DNA of 63,097 bases from Azohydromonas lata NBRC 102462 (GTDB taxonomy: Bacteria > Pseudomonadota > Gammaproteobacteria > Burkholderiales > Burkholderiaceae_C), in contig NZ_BCTC01000032.1 in NCBI RefSeq assembly GCF_001571085.1, forward strand, positions 1-63,097, in the 5' to 3' direction. A program made the position numbers and the translations under genes. Of the stretch, positions 52,145 to 62,970 are shown piece after piece. The stretch's first letter is position 1. Every line of letters starts with the position of its first letter. The notes under the pieces are model-generated. The model ran no database searches and was not told the origin of the DNA. It saw only the letters and a program-made list of their open reading frames with translations.

Positions 52145-54103
52145 TCAGCGCGCGGCCGCGCCGGGGTCGTGGCGGCGGAACCAGCGCAGCAACTCGCCCA
52201 GCACGCGGCGGGCGTGGCGGGGGCGGCGCAGGTCGGGGGCGTCCAGCACCAGCAGCCGCGAGGGCACCTCCAGCGCCTGCAGCGCGTGGTGGTGGGCCAG
52301 GGCCTGCTGCAGCGGCACGCGCGCGTCGCCCGCGGCGTGGACGATCAACATGGGCGTGCGCATGCCCTCGGCGCTGGCCTGGGGGCTGGCGATCAGCAGG
52401 GCCTCGGGGTTGGCCCAGGGCAGGGCGCCCAGGGCGGCGACGAAGCGGGGCCAGTCGCGGCTGGCGAGCATGGCGTCCCAGTCGAACACGCCTCCCAGGC
52501 AGGCCAGCGCCGCGTGCGGCGAGCGCCGGGCGTTGAGCCAGGCGGCGAGGAAGCCGCCGTAGCCGCCCAGCCCGGCCGCGAAGAGCCGCCGCGCGTCCGC
52601 CCAGGGCTGGCGCTGCAGCCAGGCGGTGGCGGCCTGCAAGTCCTGCAGCTCCAGCTCGCCCCAGCGGTGGGTGATGCTGTCCAGGAAGGCATAGCCGTGG
52701 CCGGCGCTGCCGTGCACCTGGGCCTGCGCCACCACGCAGCCGCCCAACGTGGCCAGCAGCGCGGGGTTGAAGGCCGTGCTCCAGCGCTCGCCCGCGCCGC
52801 CGTGCGGGCCGTCGGGCAGCAGTTGCAGCACGGGGTAGCGGCGCGTGGCGTCGAAGCCGGGCGGGTAGTGCAGCTGGAGCGTGAACTCCTCGCCCAGCGC
52901 GCCGGTGAGCGTCACTTCCTCGGCCACGCCCAGGTCCACGCCGGGCAGCAGCGTGTCGTTGAACCGCTCCACGCGCAGCGGCGGCTGCCCCGGCAGGTGC
53001 ACGTGCACGCGGGCGGGGTGCTCCAGCGCGTCGGCCACGGTCACCAGGGTGCCGGCGGTCTTGTCGAAGGCGCGCAGCCAGCCGCCGCGCACCAGCACCT
53101 CGGCACGGCGGTCGGCCACGTCGAAGCGCCACAGGTGTTTTACACCGCGCTGGCGGGCGCGCAGCAGCACGGCCAAACCGTCCTCTTCCCAGCGCAGGGG
53201 CGCTTCGACCTCGTGGTCCCAGGCGGCGCTGAGCACGCTCCAGGCGGCCGTCTCGCCGTCCCACAGCGCCAGTTGCGCGGGCTGGTTGTGCTTGAGGCCG
53301 ACGTGGCGGGCCAGGAAGGCGACGCGCCCGCCGTCCAGCGCCGAGGCCGGCGCGCAGCGCGGGGCGAAGCAGTCCCAGCCCGCGTCGCGCACCAGCCAGC
53401 GCAGCGCGCCGCTGGCGAGGTTGAGCTCGGCCAGGGCGCGCGCTCCGCCGGGCTGGCGCGGGGCGCATGCAAAAACGACGTGGCGGCCGTCGGCACTGAC
53501 GTCCCAGGCGTCGGGGGCGTCGTCCAGCGCGCAGGGCAGCGCGGCGAACAGGTCGCGCACGCCGCCTTCCAGGTCGAACAGCAGCAGGTGCACGGCGCAT
53601 GGCTCGGCGCTGTCTGCCTCGTGCACGCCCTCGCGCGCCAGGCGCCGCAGCCGGCGCAGGCGGCGGACCTGGGCGTCGGTGTCCGGCAGGTCCGGCCAGG
53701 TGCGGGTGGCGGCCAGCAGCCCGCGGCCGTCCGGCAGCCAGCGCGGGGCGAACACGCCGGTGGGCACGGTCGCCAGGGCGCGGGGCGGCGCGGCGGCGTC
53801 GGCGGCCGGGTCCAGCAGCCCAAGCTGCGCCGGCGCGTGGGGGTCGCCGGCCGCTCGCGCGGTGCAGGCGATGGCGCCGCCGCGCGGCGCCCAGGCGGGG
53901 GCGCGGGCGTCCACGTCCGCCGGCGTGAGCGGCCGGGGCTCGCCGCCGCGGCGCGTGTCCAGCAGCCACAGCCGGGACGCGACGGTGTCGCCGCGGGGCG
54001 ACTGCACCTGCAGCGCCGCGCGGGCGCCGTCCGCGCACAGGGCGATGGCCGAAGGGTGTTCAAGCCGCCAGGTCAGGCGCGGGTGCAGTCGTCGGGTGCT
54101 CAT
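52145..54103 (-). CDS. S9-family (prolyl-oligopeptidase-like) protein, probably catalytically inactive
   Basis: A 652-residue two-domain protein: an N-terminal beta-propeller (about 1-390) and a C-terminal alpha/beta-hydrolase domain (WSTAFNPALLATLGGCVVAQ, GSAGHGYAFLDSITHRWGEL, QDLQAATAWLQRQPWADARR). The fold matches S9C acyl-peptide hydrolases, but the nucleophile elbow reads FAAGLGGYGGFLAAW, with Gly514 (codon at 52562-52564) where SYGG normally has Ser. The Asp is kept (Asp593, GDARVP). Where EGHGFxxP is expected the protein has DAPDLRRP, so the His is missing too. It starts 4 bases after the GNAT stop. Confidence 0.88.
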   Translation of the reverse strand: MSTRRLHPRLTWRLEHPSAIALCADGARAALQVQSPRGDTVASRLWLLDTRRGGEPRPLTPADVDARAPAWAPRGGAIACTARAAGDPHAPAQLGLLDPAADAAAPPRALATVPTGVFAPRWLPDGRGLLAATRTWPDLPDTDAQVRRLRRLRRLAREGVHEADSAEPCAVHLLLFDLEGGVRDLFAALPCALDDAPDAWDVSADGRHVVFACAPRQPGGARALAELNLASGALRWLVRDAGWDCFAPRCAPASALDGGRVAFLARHVGLKHNQPAQLALWDGETAAWSVLSAAWDHEVEAPLRWEEDGLAVLLRARQRGVKHLWRFDVADRRAEVLVRGGWLRAFDKTAGTLVTVADALEHPARVHVHLPGQPPLRVERFNDTLLPGVDLGVAEEVTLTGALGEEFTLQLHYPPGFDATRRYPVLQLLPDGPHGGAGERWSTAFNPALLATLGGCVVAQAQVHGSAGHGYAFLDSITHRWGELELQDLQAATAWLQRQPWADARRLFAAGLGGYGGFLAAWLNARRSPHAALACLGGVFDWDAMLASRDWPRFVAALGALPWANPEALLIASPQASAEGMRTPMLIVHAAGDARVPLQQALAHHHALQALEVPSRLLVLDAPDLRRPRHARRVLGELLRWFRRHDPGAAAR

Positions 54104-54107
54104 GCGG

Positions 54108-54695
54108 TCAGCGGCGTTGCAGTTGGCTTTCGAGATGGCGCTTCACCGCGGGCCAGTCCGGGGCGGTGATGCTGTAGACGGCGGTGTCGCGGAGGGTCCC
54201 GTCCGGCAGCCGCATGTGGTGGCGCAGGATGCCGTCGAGCTGCGCGCCCAAGCGCTCGATGGCGCGGCGCGAGCGGTGGTTCAGGCGGTGCGTGCGCAGC
54301 TCCACGGCCAGGCAGTCCAGCTCCTCGAACGCGCGGCGCAGCAGCAGGTACTTGCACTCGGTGTTGAGCGGCGTGCGCTGCACGCGCTGGGCGATCCAGG
54401 TGCTGCCGATCTCCACGCGGCGGTTCACCGCGTCCACGTTCATGTAGGTCGTCATGCCCACGGGCGTGCCCTGGGCGTCGAGCACGGCGTAGGGGGTCAT
54501 GGCGCCTTGCTCGTGCAGCGCGAGGCGCCGGGCGATCTCGGCATCCATCTCGTGCGGCGCGGGCACGCGCGTGGCCCACAGCTTCCACAGCTCGCCTTCC
54601 TGCACGGCTTCGGCCAGGGCAGGGGCGTCGTCGTGGGAGAGCAGCCTGAGGCTGGCGTGATGCCCCTGCAGCGCCGTGGCGGCGGGCCAGCTCAT
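54108..54695 (-). CDS. GNAT-family N-acetyltransferase (RimJ/RimL-like)
   Basis: A 195-residue acetyltransferase: LRLLSHDDAPALAEAVQEGE, AVLDAQGTPVGMTTYMNVDA, VEIGSTWIAQRVQRTPLNTE with the family's conserved IGSTW and N-T-E motif, and LRTHRLNHRSRRAIERLGAQ for acetyl-CoA binding. The subgroup resembles those that acetylate small molecules or peptide N-termini. It is upstream of the S9-like gene with four bases between stop and start, so the two form an operon. Confidence 0.9.
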   Translation of the reverse strand: MSWPAATALQGHHASLRLLSHDDAPALAEAVQEGELWKLWATRVPAPHEMDAEIARRLALHEQGAMTPYAVLDAQGTPVGMTTYMNVDAVNRRVEIGSTWIAQRVQRTPLNTECKYLLLRRAFEELDCLAVELRTHRLNHRSRRAIERLGAQLDGILRHHMRLPDGTLRDTAVYSITAPDWPAVKRHLESQLQRR

Positions 54696-54809
54696 GGGCG
54701 GCGGCTCCGCGAGGTCGTTTGCATGGGGTTACAGCGGCGGCAAAGCGGCCTTTGTTGCTTCAAATCCATGGCGCGGGATCATCGCACCATCGCCTGCGGG
54801 CGGACCCGA

Positions 54810-56003
54810 ATGCGGGCGTGGTTGTTGGCGTGGGAGCGGGTTGTGGGCGGCAGTGTGGGCGTGCGTGCGCGGTGGGATTTCGTGATGGCTTGCGTGCTGG
54901 CCGGCGCCGTGGCGGCGTTGCCGGCCTGGGGGCAGGAAGGGGACCGGGAGGAGGCGGATGCGCCGGCCTTCGCCGCGCCGGCCGGCCCGGCGGACGCGGG
55001 CGAAGCCGCAGCCCTGGCCGAAGGCGAGGCGGCAGCGGATGAGGCCTCCGCCCAGGACGCGGCGGTTGAGGACGGGCCGGCCGAGGACGCGCCGCCGCCC
55101 AAGCGCCTGGGCGTGGAGCTGCCGGCGTACGAGCCGCAGTTGCTGGCGCTGTGGCGCCCGCTGGACAAGCCGCTGCGCCCGCCGTCCGTGGCCGCGCTGC
55201 TGCCGCCGCAAGATTCGCCGCTGTTGCCGCCCGCGCCCTATGCCGCGCCCAGCGTGTGGTCCAGCCAGGCCTACAGGCTGGTGCCCCATACGCCGCTGGC
55301 GGCGGTGAGGATTTATGCGCCGCGGCTGCGCGTGCCGCTGAAGGAGACGGCTTTCAGCGCGCCGCGCAGCTGCGCGCCGGACCCGTTCAACAGCGCCAGC
55401 ACCGACGACTGGCTGGCCCAGCTGCGCCAGGGCTGCGGCCGCGACCAGCTCAAGCTGGGCGTGCAGGGCTCGCAGGTGGAGCTGGCCACGGTGCAGCCCG
55501 TGCAGCAGGCGGCGCTGCTGGACAAGCCCCCGGCCTCGCCCAAGGCGCCGGTGAAGCTGGAGCTGGACCAGGTGCAGAGCCACCAGTGGTCGGCCCTGGA
55601 CGCGCCGCTGACCACCAGCCTGCGCTTGGGCTGGCAGGGTTCGCGCGACAGCACGCTGGGCCAGGTGCAAAGCGACCAGCGCGCGCTGCTGGCCTCCGGC
55701 AGCCTGCTGCGGCTGGGGCCGAACGCGGCGCTGGACATGAGCGTGGGCCGCCAGCGCACGGGCAATCTGCGCAGCGGCGAGATGCGCACGCGCACCGCCG
55801 TCACCGGGCTGTGGCGCCCGCTGGGCACGCACATGGTCTACGCGCAGTGGGCCGACGAGGCCACGGGCATCGCGCGCGAGCTGGGCATGCGTTGGTGGCT
55901 GCAGCCGGGAAAGCTGTCGCTGGACCTGGGCGCGCGCCGCACGGGCGAGGGCCAGCCGCTGGAGCCGCGGGTATCGCTGACCATGAGCGGCTTCCTGCGC
56001 TGA
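54810..56003 (+). CDS. Exported protein of unknown function
   Basis: I do not recognise a family. From the ATG at 54810 it has 397 residues; an ATG at 54885 (MACVLAGAVAALPAWGQ) gives 372 and one at 54768 gives 411. A signal-type hydrophobic segment ends at AWGQ, followed by an Ala/Glu/Asp-rich low-complexity stretch of about 55 residues, then a domain with two Cys (APRSCAPDPFNSASTDDWLA, RQGCGRDQLKLGVQGSQVEL). The last 150 residues alternate polar and hydrophobic residues (TTSLRLGWQGSRDSTLGQVQ, LDMSVGRQRTGNLRSGEMRT, KLSLDLGARRTGEGQPLEPR) like strands of a small outer-membrane barrel. It diverges from the GNAT operon. Confidence 0.8.
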   Translation: MRAWLLAWERVVGGSVGVRARWDFVMACVLAGAVAALPAWGQEGDREEADAPAFAAPAGPADAGEAAALAEGEAAADEASAQDAAVEDGPAEDAPPPKRLGVELPAYEPQLLALWRPLDKPLRPPSVAALLPPQDSPLLPPAPYAAPSVWSSQAYRLVPHTPLAAVRIYAPRLRVPLKETAFSAPRSCAPDPFNSASTDDWLAQLRQGCGRDQLKLGVQGSQVELATVQPVQQAALLDKPPASPKAPVKLELDQVQSHQWSALDAPLTTSLRLGWQGSRDSTLGQVQSDQRALLASGSLLRLGPNAALDMSVGRQRTGNLRSGEMRTRTAVTGLWRPLGTHMVYAQWADEATGIARELGMRWWLQPGKLSLDLGARRTGEGQPLEPRVSLTMSGFLR

Positions 56004-56010
56004 GGCTGCT

Positions 56011-56050
56011 GGCCAGCAGGCCAGCAGGCCAGCAGGCCAGCAGGCCAGCA
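56011..56050. repeat. Octanucleotide tandem array (GGCCAGCA)
   Basis: Five perfect copies of GGCCAGCA starting 8 bases after the stop codon at 56003; the preceding TGCT makes the first copy palindromic (TGCTGGCCAGCA), so the array can also fold. It lies between the unknown exported-protein gene and the convergent moxR gene. Confidence 0.95.
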
Positions 56051-56133
56051 GGCGCCGGGAGGCGCTTTCAAGGGGCGGATTGCCGCGTCAGGCCGGGGTA
56101 ATCGCCCCAAGCACTTTCAAGCGAAAGTTGAAA

Positions 56134-56976
56134 TCAGCGGTGCTGGCGCTGCATGGCGACCAGCTTGTGGAAGAGGTTCAAGTCCTGCTCGTTCTTGAGC
56201 AGGGCGCCCACCAGGGGCGGCACGCTCACGCGCTCGTCGCCGCTGTGCAGGGCTTCGAGCGGGATGTCCTCGGCCAGCAGCAGCTTGAGCCAGTCCAGCA
56301 GCTCGCTGGTGGAGGGCTTTTTCTTCAGCCCCGGCAGGGAGCGCACGCGGTAGAAATTGTCCAGCGCGGCGGCCAGCAGCTCGTGCTTGAGGCCGGGGAA
56401 GTGCACGTCCACGATGGCGCGCATGGTGGCCGGGTCGGGGAAGCTGATGTAGTGGAAGAAGCAGCGGCGCAGGAAGGCGTCCGGCAGCTCCTTCTCGTTG
56501 TTGGACGTGATGAAGACCAGCGGGCGGTGGCGGGCGCGGATGGTCTCGCGCGTCTCGTACACATGGAACTCCATGCGGTCGATCTCGCGCAGCAGGTCGT
56601 TGGGGAACTCGATGTCGGCCTTGTCGATTTCGTCGATCAGCAGCGCCACGGGCTGCTCGGCGGTGAAGGCCTGCCACAGCACGCCCTTGACGATGTAGTT
56701 GTGGATGTCCTTGACGCGCTCGTCGCCGAGCTGGCTGTCGCGCAGGCGGCTCACGGCGTCGTACTCGTAGAGGCCCTGCTGCGCCTTGGTGGTGCTCTTG
56801 ATGTGCCACTGCAGCAGCGGCATGCCCAGCGCCTGGGCCACTTCCTCGGCCAGCATGGTCTTGCCCGTGCCGGGCTCGCCCTTGACGAGCAGCGGGCGCT
56901 GCAGCGTGAGCGCGGCGTTGACGGCCAGGCGCAATTCAGGGGTGGCGACGTACTGGTCGGAGCCTTGGAATTTCAT
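56134..56976 (-). CDS. MoxR-family AAA ATPase
   Basis: A 280-residue AAA+ ATPase: Walker A KGEPGTGKT (33-40), LLQWHIKSTTKAQQGLYEYD, Walker B LLIDEIDKADIEFPNDLLRE, sensor ITSNNEKELPDAFLRRC and the C-terminal lid. MoxR proteins act as chaperones with a VWA partner, here probably the protein encoded at 50875. Start chosen at 56976 (MKFQGSDQYVATPELRLAVN), the conserved N-terminus. Divergent from the cytochrome gene. Confidence 0.94.
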   Translation of the reverse strand: MKFQGSDQYVATPELRLAVNAALTLQRPLLVKGEPGTGKTMLAEEVAQALGMPLLQWHIKSTTKAQQGLYEYDAVSRLRDSQLGDERVKDIHNYIVKGVLWQAFTAEQPVALLIDEIDKADIEFPNDLLREIDRMEFHVYETRETIRARHRPLVFITSNNEKELPDAFLRRCFFHYISFPDPATMRAIVDVHFPGLKHELLAAALDNFYRVRSLPGLKKKPSTSELLDWLKLLLAEDIPLEALHSGDERVSVPPLVGALLKNEQDLNLFHKLVAMQRQHR

Positions 56977-57121
56977 GGGCGTGGCGCCGGCGCTGCGGCG
57001 GGTTTGCAGGGGTGGCGTTCGAGTATAGGAGCCCCCTAGACTGCGCCTTGACACCGCGCAAGCTCCACCGCCGGCGCCCTCGCAGCAGCAGGGCCGCCTT
57101 CATCATCAGCTTCACGAGACG

Positions 57122-57808
57122 ATGACCAAGACCCTTGCCCTGTCGCTGGCCCTGGCCGGCATGCTCCTCTCCACCGCGCAGGCCCAGACCGCGGCCGCTC
57201 CCACGGCCCCCGCCGCGGCGCCCGCGCCCTCCGGTGCCGGCGACTCGCGGGTGGCCATGTGCATCGGCTGCCACAGCATCCCCGGCTACCAGGCCAGCTT
57301 TCCGCAGGTCTACAAGGTGCCCATGATTTCCGGCCAGAGCCAGAAATACCTGGAGGCCGCGCTGCAGGCCTACAAGAAGGGCGACCGCAAGCACCCGACC
57401 ATGCACGGCGTGGCCGCGTCGCTCGGCGACCAGGACATCACCTTCGTGGCCGCGCACTACGCGCAGCAGACGCCCGCCGAGGCCGCGCCCGCGCCCGCGA
57501 CGCCGCCCGCGGCCTCCGCCGAGGTGGCCGCGCTGCTGACCAAGGGCGCCTGCGCCTCCTGCCACGGCGCCAACTTCAGCAAGCCGCTGGACCCGAGCTA
57601 CCCCAAGCTCGCCGGCCAGCATCCGGACTACCTCTTCGCCGCGCTCAAGGCCTACCACACCGAGAACAACGCCAGCGTCGGCCGCAACAACGCCATCATG
57701 GGCGCGCAGGTGAAGCAGTTCAGCAACGCGGAGCTCAAGGCGATCGCCAACTACATCGGCTCGCTGCCCGGCGAGCTGTACACGGTGCCGCAGTCGCGCT
57801 TCCGCTGA
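57122..57808 (+). CDS. Dihaem cytochrome c (c4-like)
   Basis: A 228-residue periplasmic protein with a signal peptide (MTKTLALSLALAGMLLSTAQ, cut near AQAQT), an Ala/Pro linker, and two class I cytochrome domains: haem sites CIGCH at 47-51 and CASCH at 144-148, with candidate axial Met in VPMISGQSQKYLEAALQAYK/HPTMHGVA and in NAIMGAQVKQFSNAE. The halves are joined by a second Ala/Pro linker (about 118-135). It is a soluble or weakly bound electron carrier, probably to a terminal oxidase. An intrinsic terminator follows. Confidence 0.94.
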   Translation: MTKTLALSLALAGMLLSTAQAQTAAAPTAPAAAPAPSGAGDSRVAMCIGCHSIPGYQASFPQVYKVPMISGQSQKYLEAALQAYKKGDRKHPTMHGVAASLGDQDITFVAAHYAQQTPAEAAPAPATPPAASAEVAALLTKGACASCHGANFSKPLDPSYPKLAGQHPDYLFAALKAYHTENNASVGRNNAIMGAQVKQFSNAELKAIANYIGSLPGELYTVPQSRFR

Positions 57809-57830
57809 GCGGCCCGTCCCCGACGCCACG

Positions 57831-57867
57831 CCCGCGCTCCGGCCTTGCCGGGCGCGGGCTGTTTTTT
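57831..57867 (+). terminator. Intrinsic terminator of cytochrome gene
   Basis: CCCGCGC ... GCGCGGG outer stem (57831-57837 / 57852-57858) with an inner CCGG/CCGG pair, then CTGTTTTTT, 22 bases after the stop at 57808. Confidence 0.9.
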
Positions 57868-57952
57868 GGGGGGGACGCACTGGCTTGTCCTGGATAGCCG
57901 TGCCGTCCCCACGGCAGCCGGTGCATGGCGCAGGGCCGATACTTGCGGGCCG

Positions 57953-58009
57953 GCCGAGGCCTTTGCCAAGAAGCTGGAGGAAGAGGGCTACACGCCCACC
58001 GTCTCCTGA
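57953..58009 (+). pseudogene. Possible C-terminal gene remnant
   Basis: Nineteen codons with this genome's preferred usage (GAG, AAG, CTG, TTT GCC) read AEAFAKKLEEEGYTPTVS and a TGA stop. The helix followed by GYTPTV resembles the end of a SPOR-type or similar small domain. No start or upstream coding match is visible, so it may be the tail of a deleted gene, or chance. Confidence 0.25.
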
Positions 58010-58061
58010 AAGCGCACCGCGCGGCCGATTCACTTCTTCTCTTTTTTGCAGCACTTCCCCG

Positions 58062-58457
58062 ATGAGCAACGACAACGCGTCCAACGCCTTTGAGCTGTTG
58101 GGCGGCGAGCCGGCCGTGCGCCGGCTGGTGGACCGTTTCTACGACCTGATGGAGCTGGAGCCCGCCTATGCCGGTATCCGCCGCTTGCACCCGCAGGACA
58201 TGCAGGGCTCGCGCGACAAGCTCTTTTGGTTCCTGTGCGGCTGGTTGGGTGGTCCCAACCACTACATAGACCGCTTCGGCCACCCGCGGCTGCGCGCGCG
58301 GCATCTGCCCTTTGCCATCGGCCTGGCCGAGCGCGACCAGTGGCTGCTGTGCATGCAGCAGGCCATGCAGGAGCAGGGGCTGGACCCCGCGCTGGCGCAG
58401 CGGCTGGAGGACGCGTTCTTCAACACCGCCGACTTCATGCGCAACAAGGGCGGCTGA
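58062..58457 (+). CDS. Group II truncated haemoglobin
   Basis: A 131-residue globin of the 2/2 type, group II (trHbO): B10 Tyr27 in RFYDLM, proximal His81 in RLRARHLPFAI, and the group's Trp(G8) at 94 in ERDQWLLCM; WLGGPNHYIDRFGHPRL is typical. It binds oxygen or NO, with roles in NO or peroxide detoxification or oxygen supply. It follows the cytochrome gene by 253 bases after a terminator, so it should have its own promoter. No ribosome site is clear; the preceding CTTTTTTGCAGC is pyrimidine-rich. Confidence 0.93.
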   Translation: MSNDNASNAFELLGGEPAVRRLVDRFYDLMELEPAYAGIRRLHPQDMQGSRDKLFWFLCGWLGGPNHYIDRFGHPRLRARHLPFAIGLAERDQWLLCMQQAMQEQGLDPALAQRLEDAFFNTADFMRNKGG

Positions 58458-58472
58458 ACCGCGGGCTGAACC

Positions 58473-59099
58473 TCAGCCCCGCAGCAGCACGATCAGCGCC
58501 CCGTGCCCGCCCTGGCTGCCCTGGGCCTGGACGAAGGCGGCGACTTCGCTTTTCTGCACCAGCCACGCCCGCACCTTGCCCTTGAGCACGGGCACGCGCC
58601 CGGGCGACCCCAGTCCCTTGCCGTGGACGACGCGCACGCAGCGCAGGCCGCGCTGCGTGGCCTCGCGCAGGAAGCCGGCCAGCCGCTCGCGCGCCTGGTC
58701 GCGGCGCAGGCCGTGCAGATCCACCTCGGCCTGGATGGACCAGCGGCCGCGGCGCAGGTGCTTGAGCACGTCCGCGCCCACGTCGGGGCGTCGAAAGCTC
58801 AGCTCCGCGTCGGTCTCCAGCAGCGTTTCCACGTCCATCTCGTCGGAGAGGGCTTCCTGCAGCGCCGCCTGCTCGTCGAGCTCGCGCTGGCGCGGCCAGG
58901 GCGCGGGGCGGGGCAGGTGGTGCTCCTTGCGGTTGTGGGCCTTGAGCGGCTGCACGGGGCCGACGGTTTGGGCAAACAGGTCCAGGGCGCGCGCCGCCTC
59001 GCGCTCACGCGCGTGCTGCTGCTCTGCCTCCTGGCGGCGGTGTTCCAGCACGCGCTTGATGGCATCGAGCTCGTGCAGGCTGCGCAGCTTCACGTTCAT
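58473..59099 (-). CDS. Smr-domain protein (MutS2 C-terminal type endonuclease)
   Basis: A 208-residue stand-alone Smr protein: an N-terminal charged coiled-coil-like part (about 10-90), then the Smr domain with DLHGL at 127-131, CVRVVHGKGLGSPGRVPVLK and GGHGALIVLL. Stand-alone Smr proteins act as DNA or RNA nicking endonucleases; in E. coli the similar SmrB rescues collided ribosomes. It converges with the globin gene (15 bases between stops). Confidence 0.93.
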   Translation of the reverse strand: MNVKLRSLHELDAIKRVLEHRRQEAEQQHAREREAARALDLFAQTVGPVQPLKAHNRKEHHLPRPAPWPRQRELDEQAALQEALSDEMDVETLLETDAELSFRRPDVGADVLKHLRRGRWSIQAEVDLHGLRRDQARERLAGFLREATQRGLRCVRVVHGKGLGSPGRVPVLKGKVRAWLVQKSEVAAFVQAQGSQGGHGALIVLLRG

Positions 59100-59205
59100 C
59101 GCAACTTCCCAACTTCCTTGCGCTGCGCGCGGTTCGGTTCACAAGTGTCCGAGAGTGTGCAGGAGCGCACGGCATGCCCGCTGGGCGCCGCCGGGGCGGC
59201 CCCGC

Positions 59206-59880
59206 TCAGAGCAGGCCGCGTTCGGCGAAGGAAACGGTCTGGCCCAGGCCGATGACGAGGTGGTCCAGCACGGCCACGTCCACCAGTTGCAGCGCGCTCT
59301 TCAGGCGCTGGGTGAGGAACTCGTCGGCGCGGGAAGGCTCCGCGAGGCCGGAAGGGTGGTTGTGGGCCAGGATCAGCGCCCCGGCGTTGAGCTGCAGCGC
59401 GCGCTTGACCACCTCGCGCGGGTAGACGCTGGTCTGCGTGAGCGTGCCGCGAAAGAGCTCCTCCATGCACAGCAGCCGGTGCTGGCTGTCCAGGAAGAGC
59501 ACGGCGAAGACCTCGTGCTCCAGGCCGGACAGGCGCAGCGAGAGGTAGTCCTTCACCTTGGCCGGCGTGTCGAACACCGGCGAGCGCGCCAGCTCCACGG
59601 CCAGCGTGCGGCGGGCGATCTCCATCACCGCGCCGATCTCGGCCTGCTTGGCCGGTCCCAAGCCCTTGATCAGCGCCAACTGGCTCGGTTGTGCCCGCAA
59701 CAGGCCGGGCAGGCCGTTGAAGTCGGCGAGCAGCTTGTCGGCGAGCTGGAGCACGTTGAGCTGCGGCAGCCCGGTGCGCAGCAGCAGCGCCAGGAGCTCG
59801 GTATCGGCAAGCGCCCCGGGACCGCGGGCAAGCAGCTTCTCGCGCGGCAGCGCGTCGGCAGGCAGGTCTCTCAATGGCAT
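59206..59880 (-). CDS. radC: RadC-family JAB-domain protein
   Basis: A 224-residue protein: N-terminal helix-hairpin-helix part ([20 protein letters not shown]) and a C-terminal JAB/MPN metal domain with Glu in [14 protein letters not shown], His173 and His175 in LAHNHPSG and Asp186. The family was named for DNA repair but its real role is unsettled. Start at 59880 fits [17 protein letters not shown], the common N-terminus. It diverges from fkpB with 66 bases between starts. Confidence 0.93.
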   Translation of the reverse strand: MPLRDLPADALPREKLLARGPGALADTELLALLLRTGLPQLNVLQLADKLLADFNGLPGLLRAQPSQLALIKGLGPAKQAEIGAVMEIARRTLAVELARSPVFDTPAKVKDYLSLRLSGLEHEVFAVLFLDSQHRLLCMEELFRGTLTQTSVYPREVVKRALQLNAGALILAHNHPSGLAEPSRADEFLTQRLKSALQLVDVAVLDHLVIGLGQTVSFAERGLL

Positions 59881-59946
59881 GGGTCCAGGGCGGCCTTGAG
59901 GCCGGCTCGTAGAATTCGGCCCAGTCTAGACAAGAGTCCATCTGCC

Positions 59947-60389
59947 GTGAGCACCATACAGCCCGGGGCTTTCCTGACCCTGCATTACCGCCTGTCGGGG
60001 CCTGACGGCGCCGACATCGTCAACACCTTCGGCGGCAAGCCGGCCACGCTCACGCTGGGCACGGGCGAGCTTGCGCCGGCCATGGAAGCCCGGCTCATCG
60101 GCCTGGCCGAGGGCGCGCACGAGCGCTTCGAGCTGGCACCCGGCGAAGCCTTCGGCGAGCGCAACCCCGAGCTGCAGCAGCGCGTGAAGCTCTCGCTGCT
60201 GCGCGAGCTGGGCGACCCCGACGCGCAGTACGGCGTGGGTGACGTGGTGCAGTTCCCCACGCCGGGCGGCGAGGCCAGCTATGCCGGCGTCGTGCGCGAG
60301 GTGGGCGGCGACTGGCTGCTCTTCGACTTCAACCACCCGCTGGCCGGCCAGGGCGTGAGCTTCGAAGTCCAGGTCATCGGAGTGCTGTG

Positions 60390-60390
<1 letters not shown>
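59947..60390 (+). CDS. fkpB: FKBP-type peptidyl-prolyl isomerase, SlpA/FkpB type
   Basis: A 147-residue cytoplasmic SlpA-like [64 protein letters not shown] with an inserted flap domain, and VDFNHPLAG-like [17 protein letters not shown] at the end. It isomerises prolyl bonds and acts as a chaperone. The start is a GTG. Its stop codon shares one base with the ispH start, the same fkpB-ispH pairing seen in E. coli. TAGAAT at 59910-59915 could be a -10 box but no -35 fits well. Confidence 0.92.
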
Positions 60391-62808
<2,418 letters not shown>

Positions 62809-62914
62809 GGTGGTCCAGCGGTGGGGCAGGGCGGCGCTTGGCGGCTTGGGTGAAGCCATTGCCCGGCCCAAGCGCCACCGTCGTGCCCCGTCCCACAAAA
62901 AGATGTAGCGTCTC

Positions 62915-62935
62915 GCCTAAAACTTAGGCTAGAAT
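62915..62935 (+). promoter_or_regulatory. Candidate tRNA-Ser promoter with inverted repeat
   Basis: GCCTAA-AAC-TTAGGC (62915-62929) is a perfect 6-base inverted repeat that abuts TAGAAT (62930-62935), a fair -10 box 35 bases before the tRNA. No consensus -35 was seen. Confidence 0.4.
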
Positions 62936-62970
62936 GCGAGGCTTCACCTGCTGACCAGGGTGAAGTTCCC

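Noticed and set aside
59896-59915. TTGAGG and TAGAAT as a sigma-70 promoter for fkpB
   Set aside because: The two hexamers are only 8 bases apart; only the TAGAAT remains as a weak -10 candidate.
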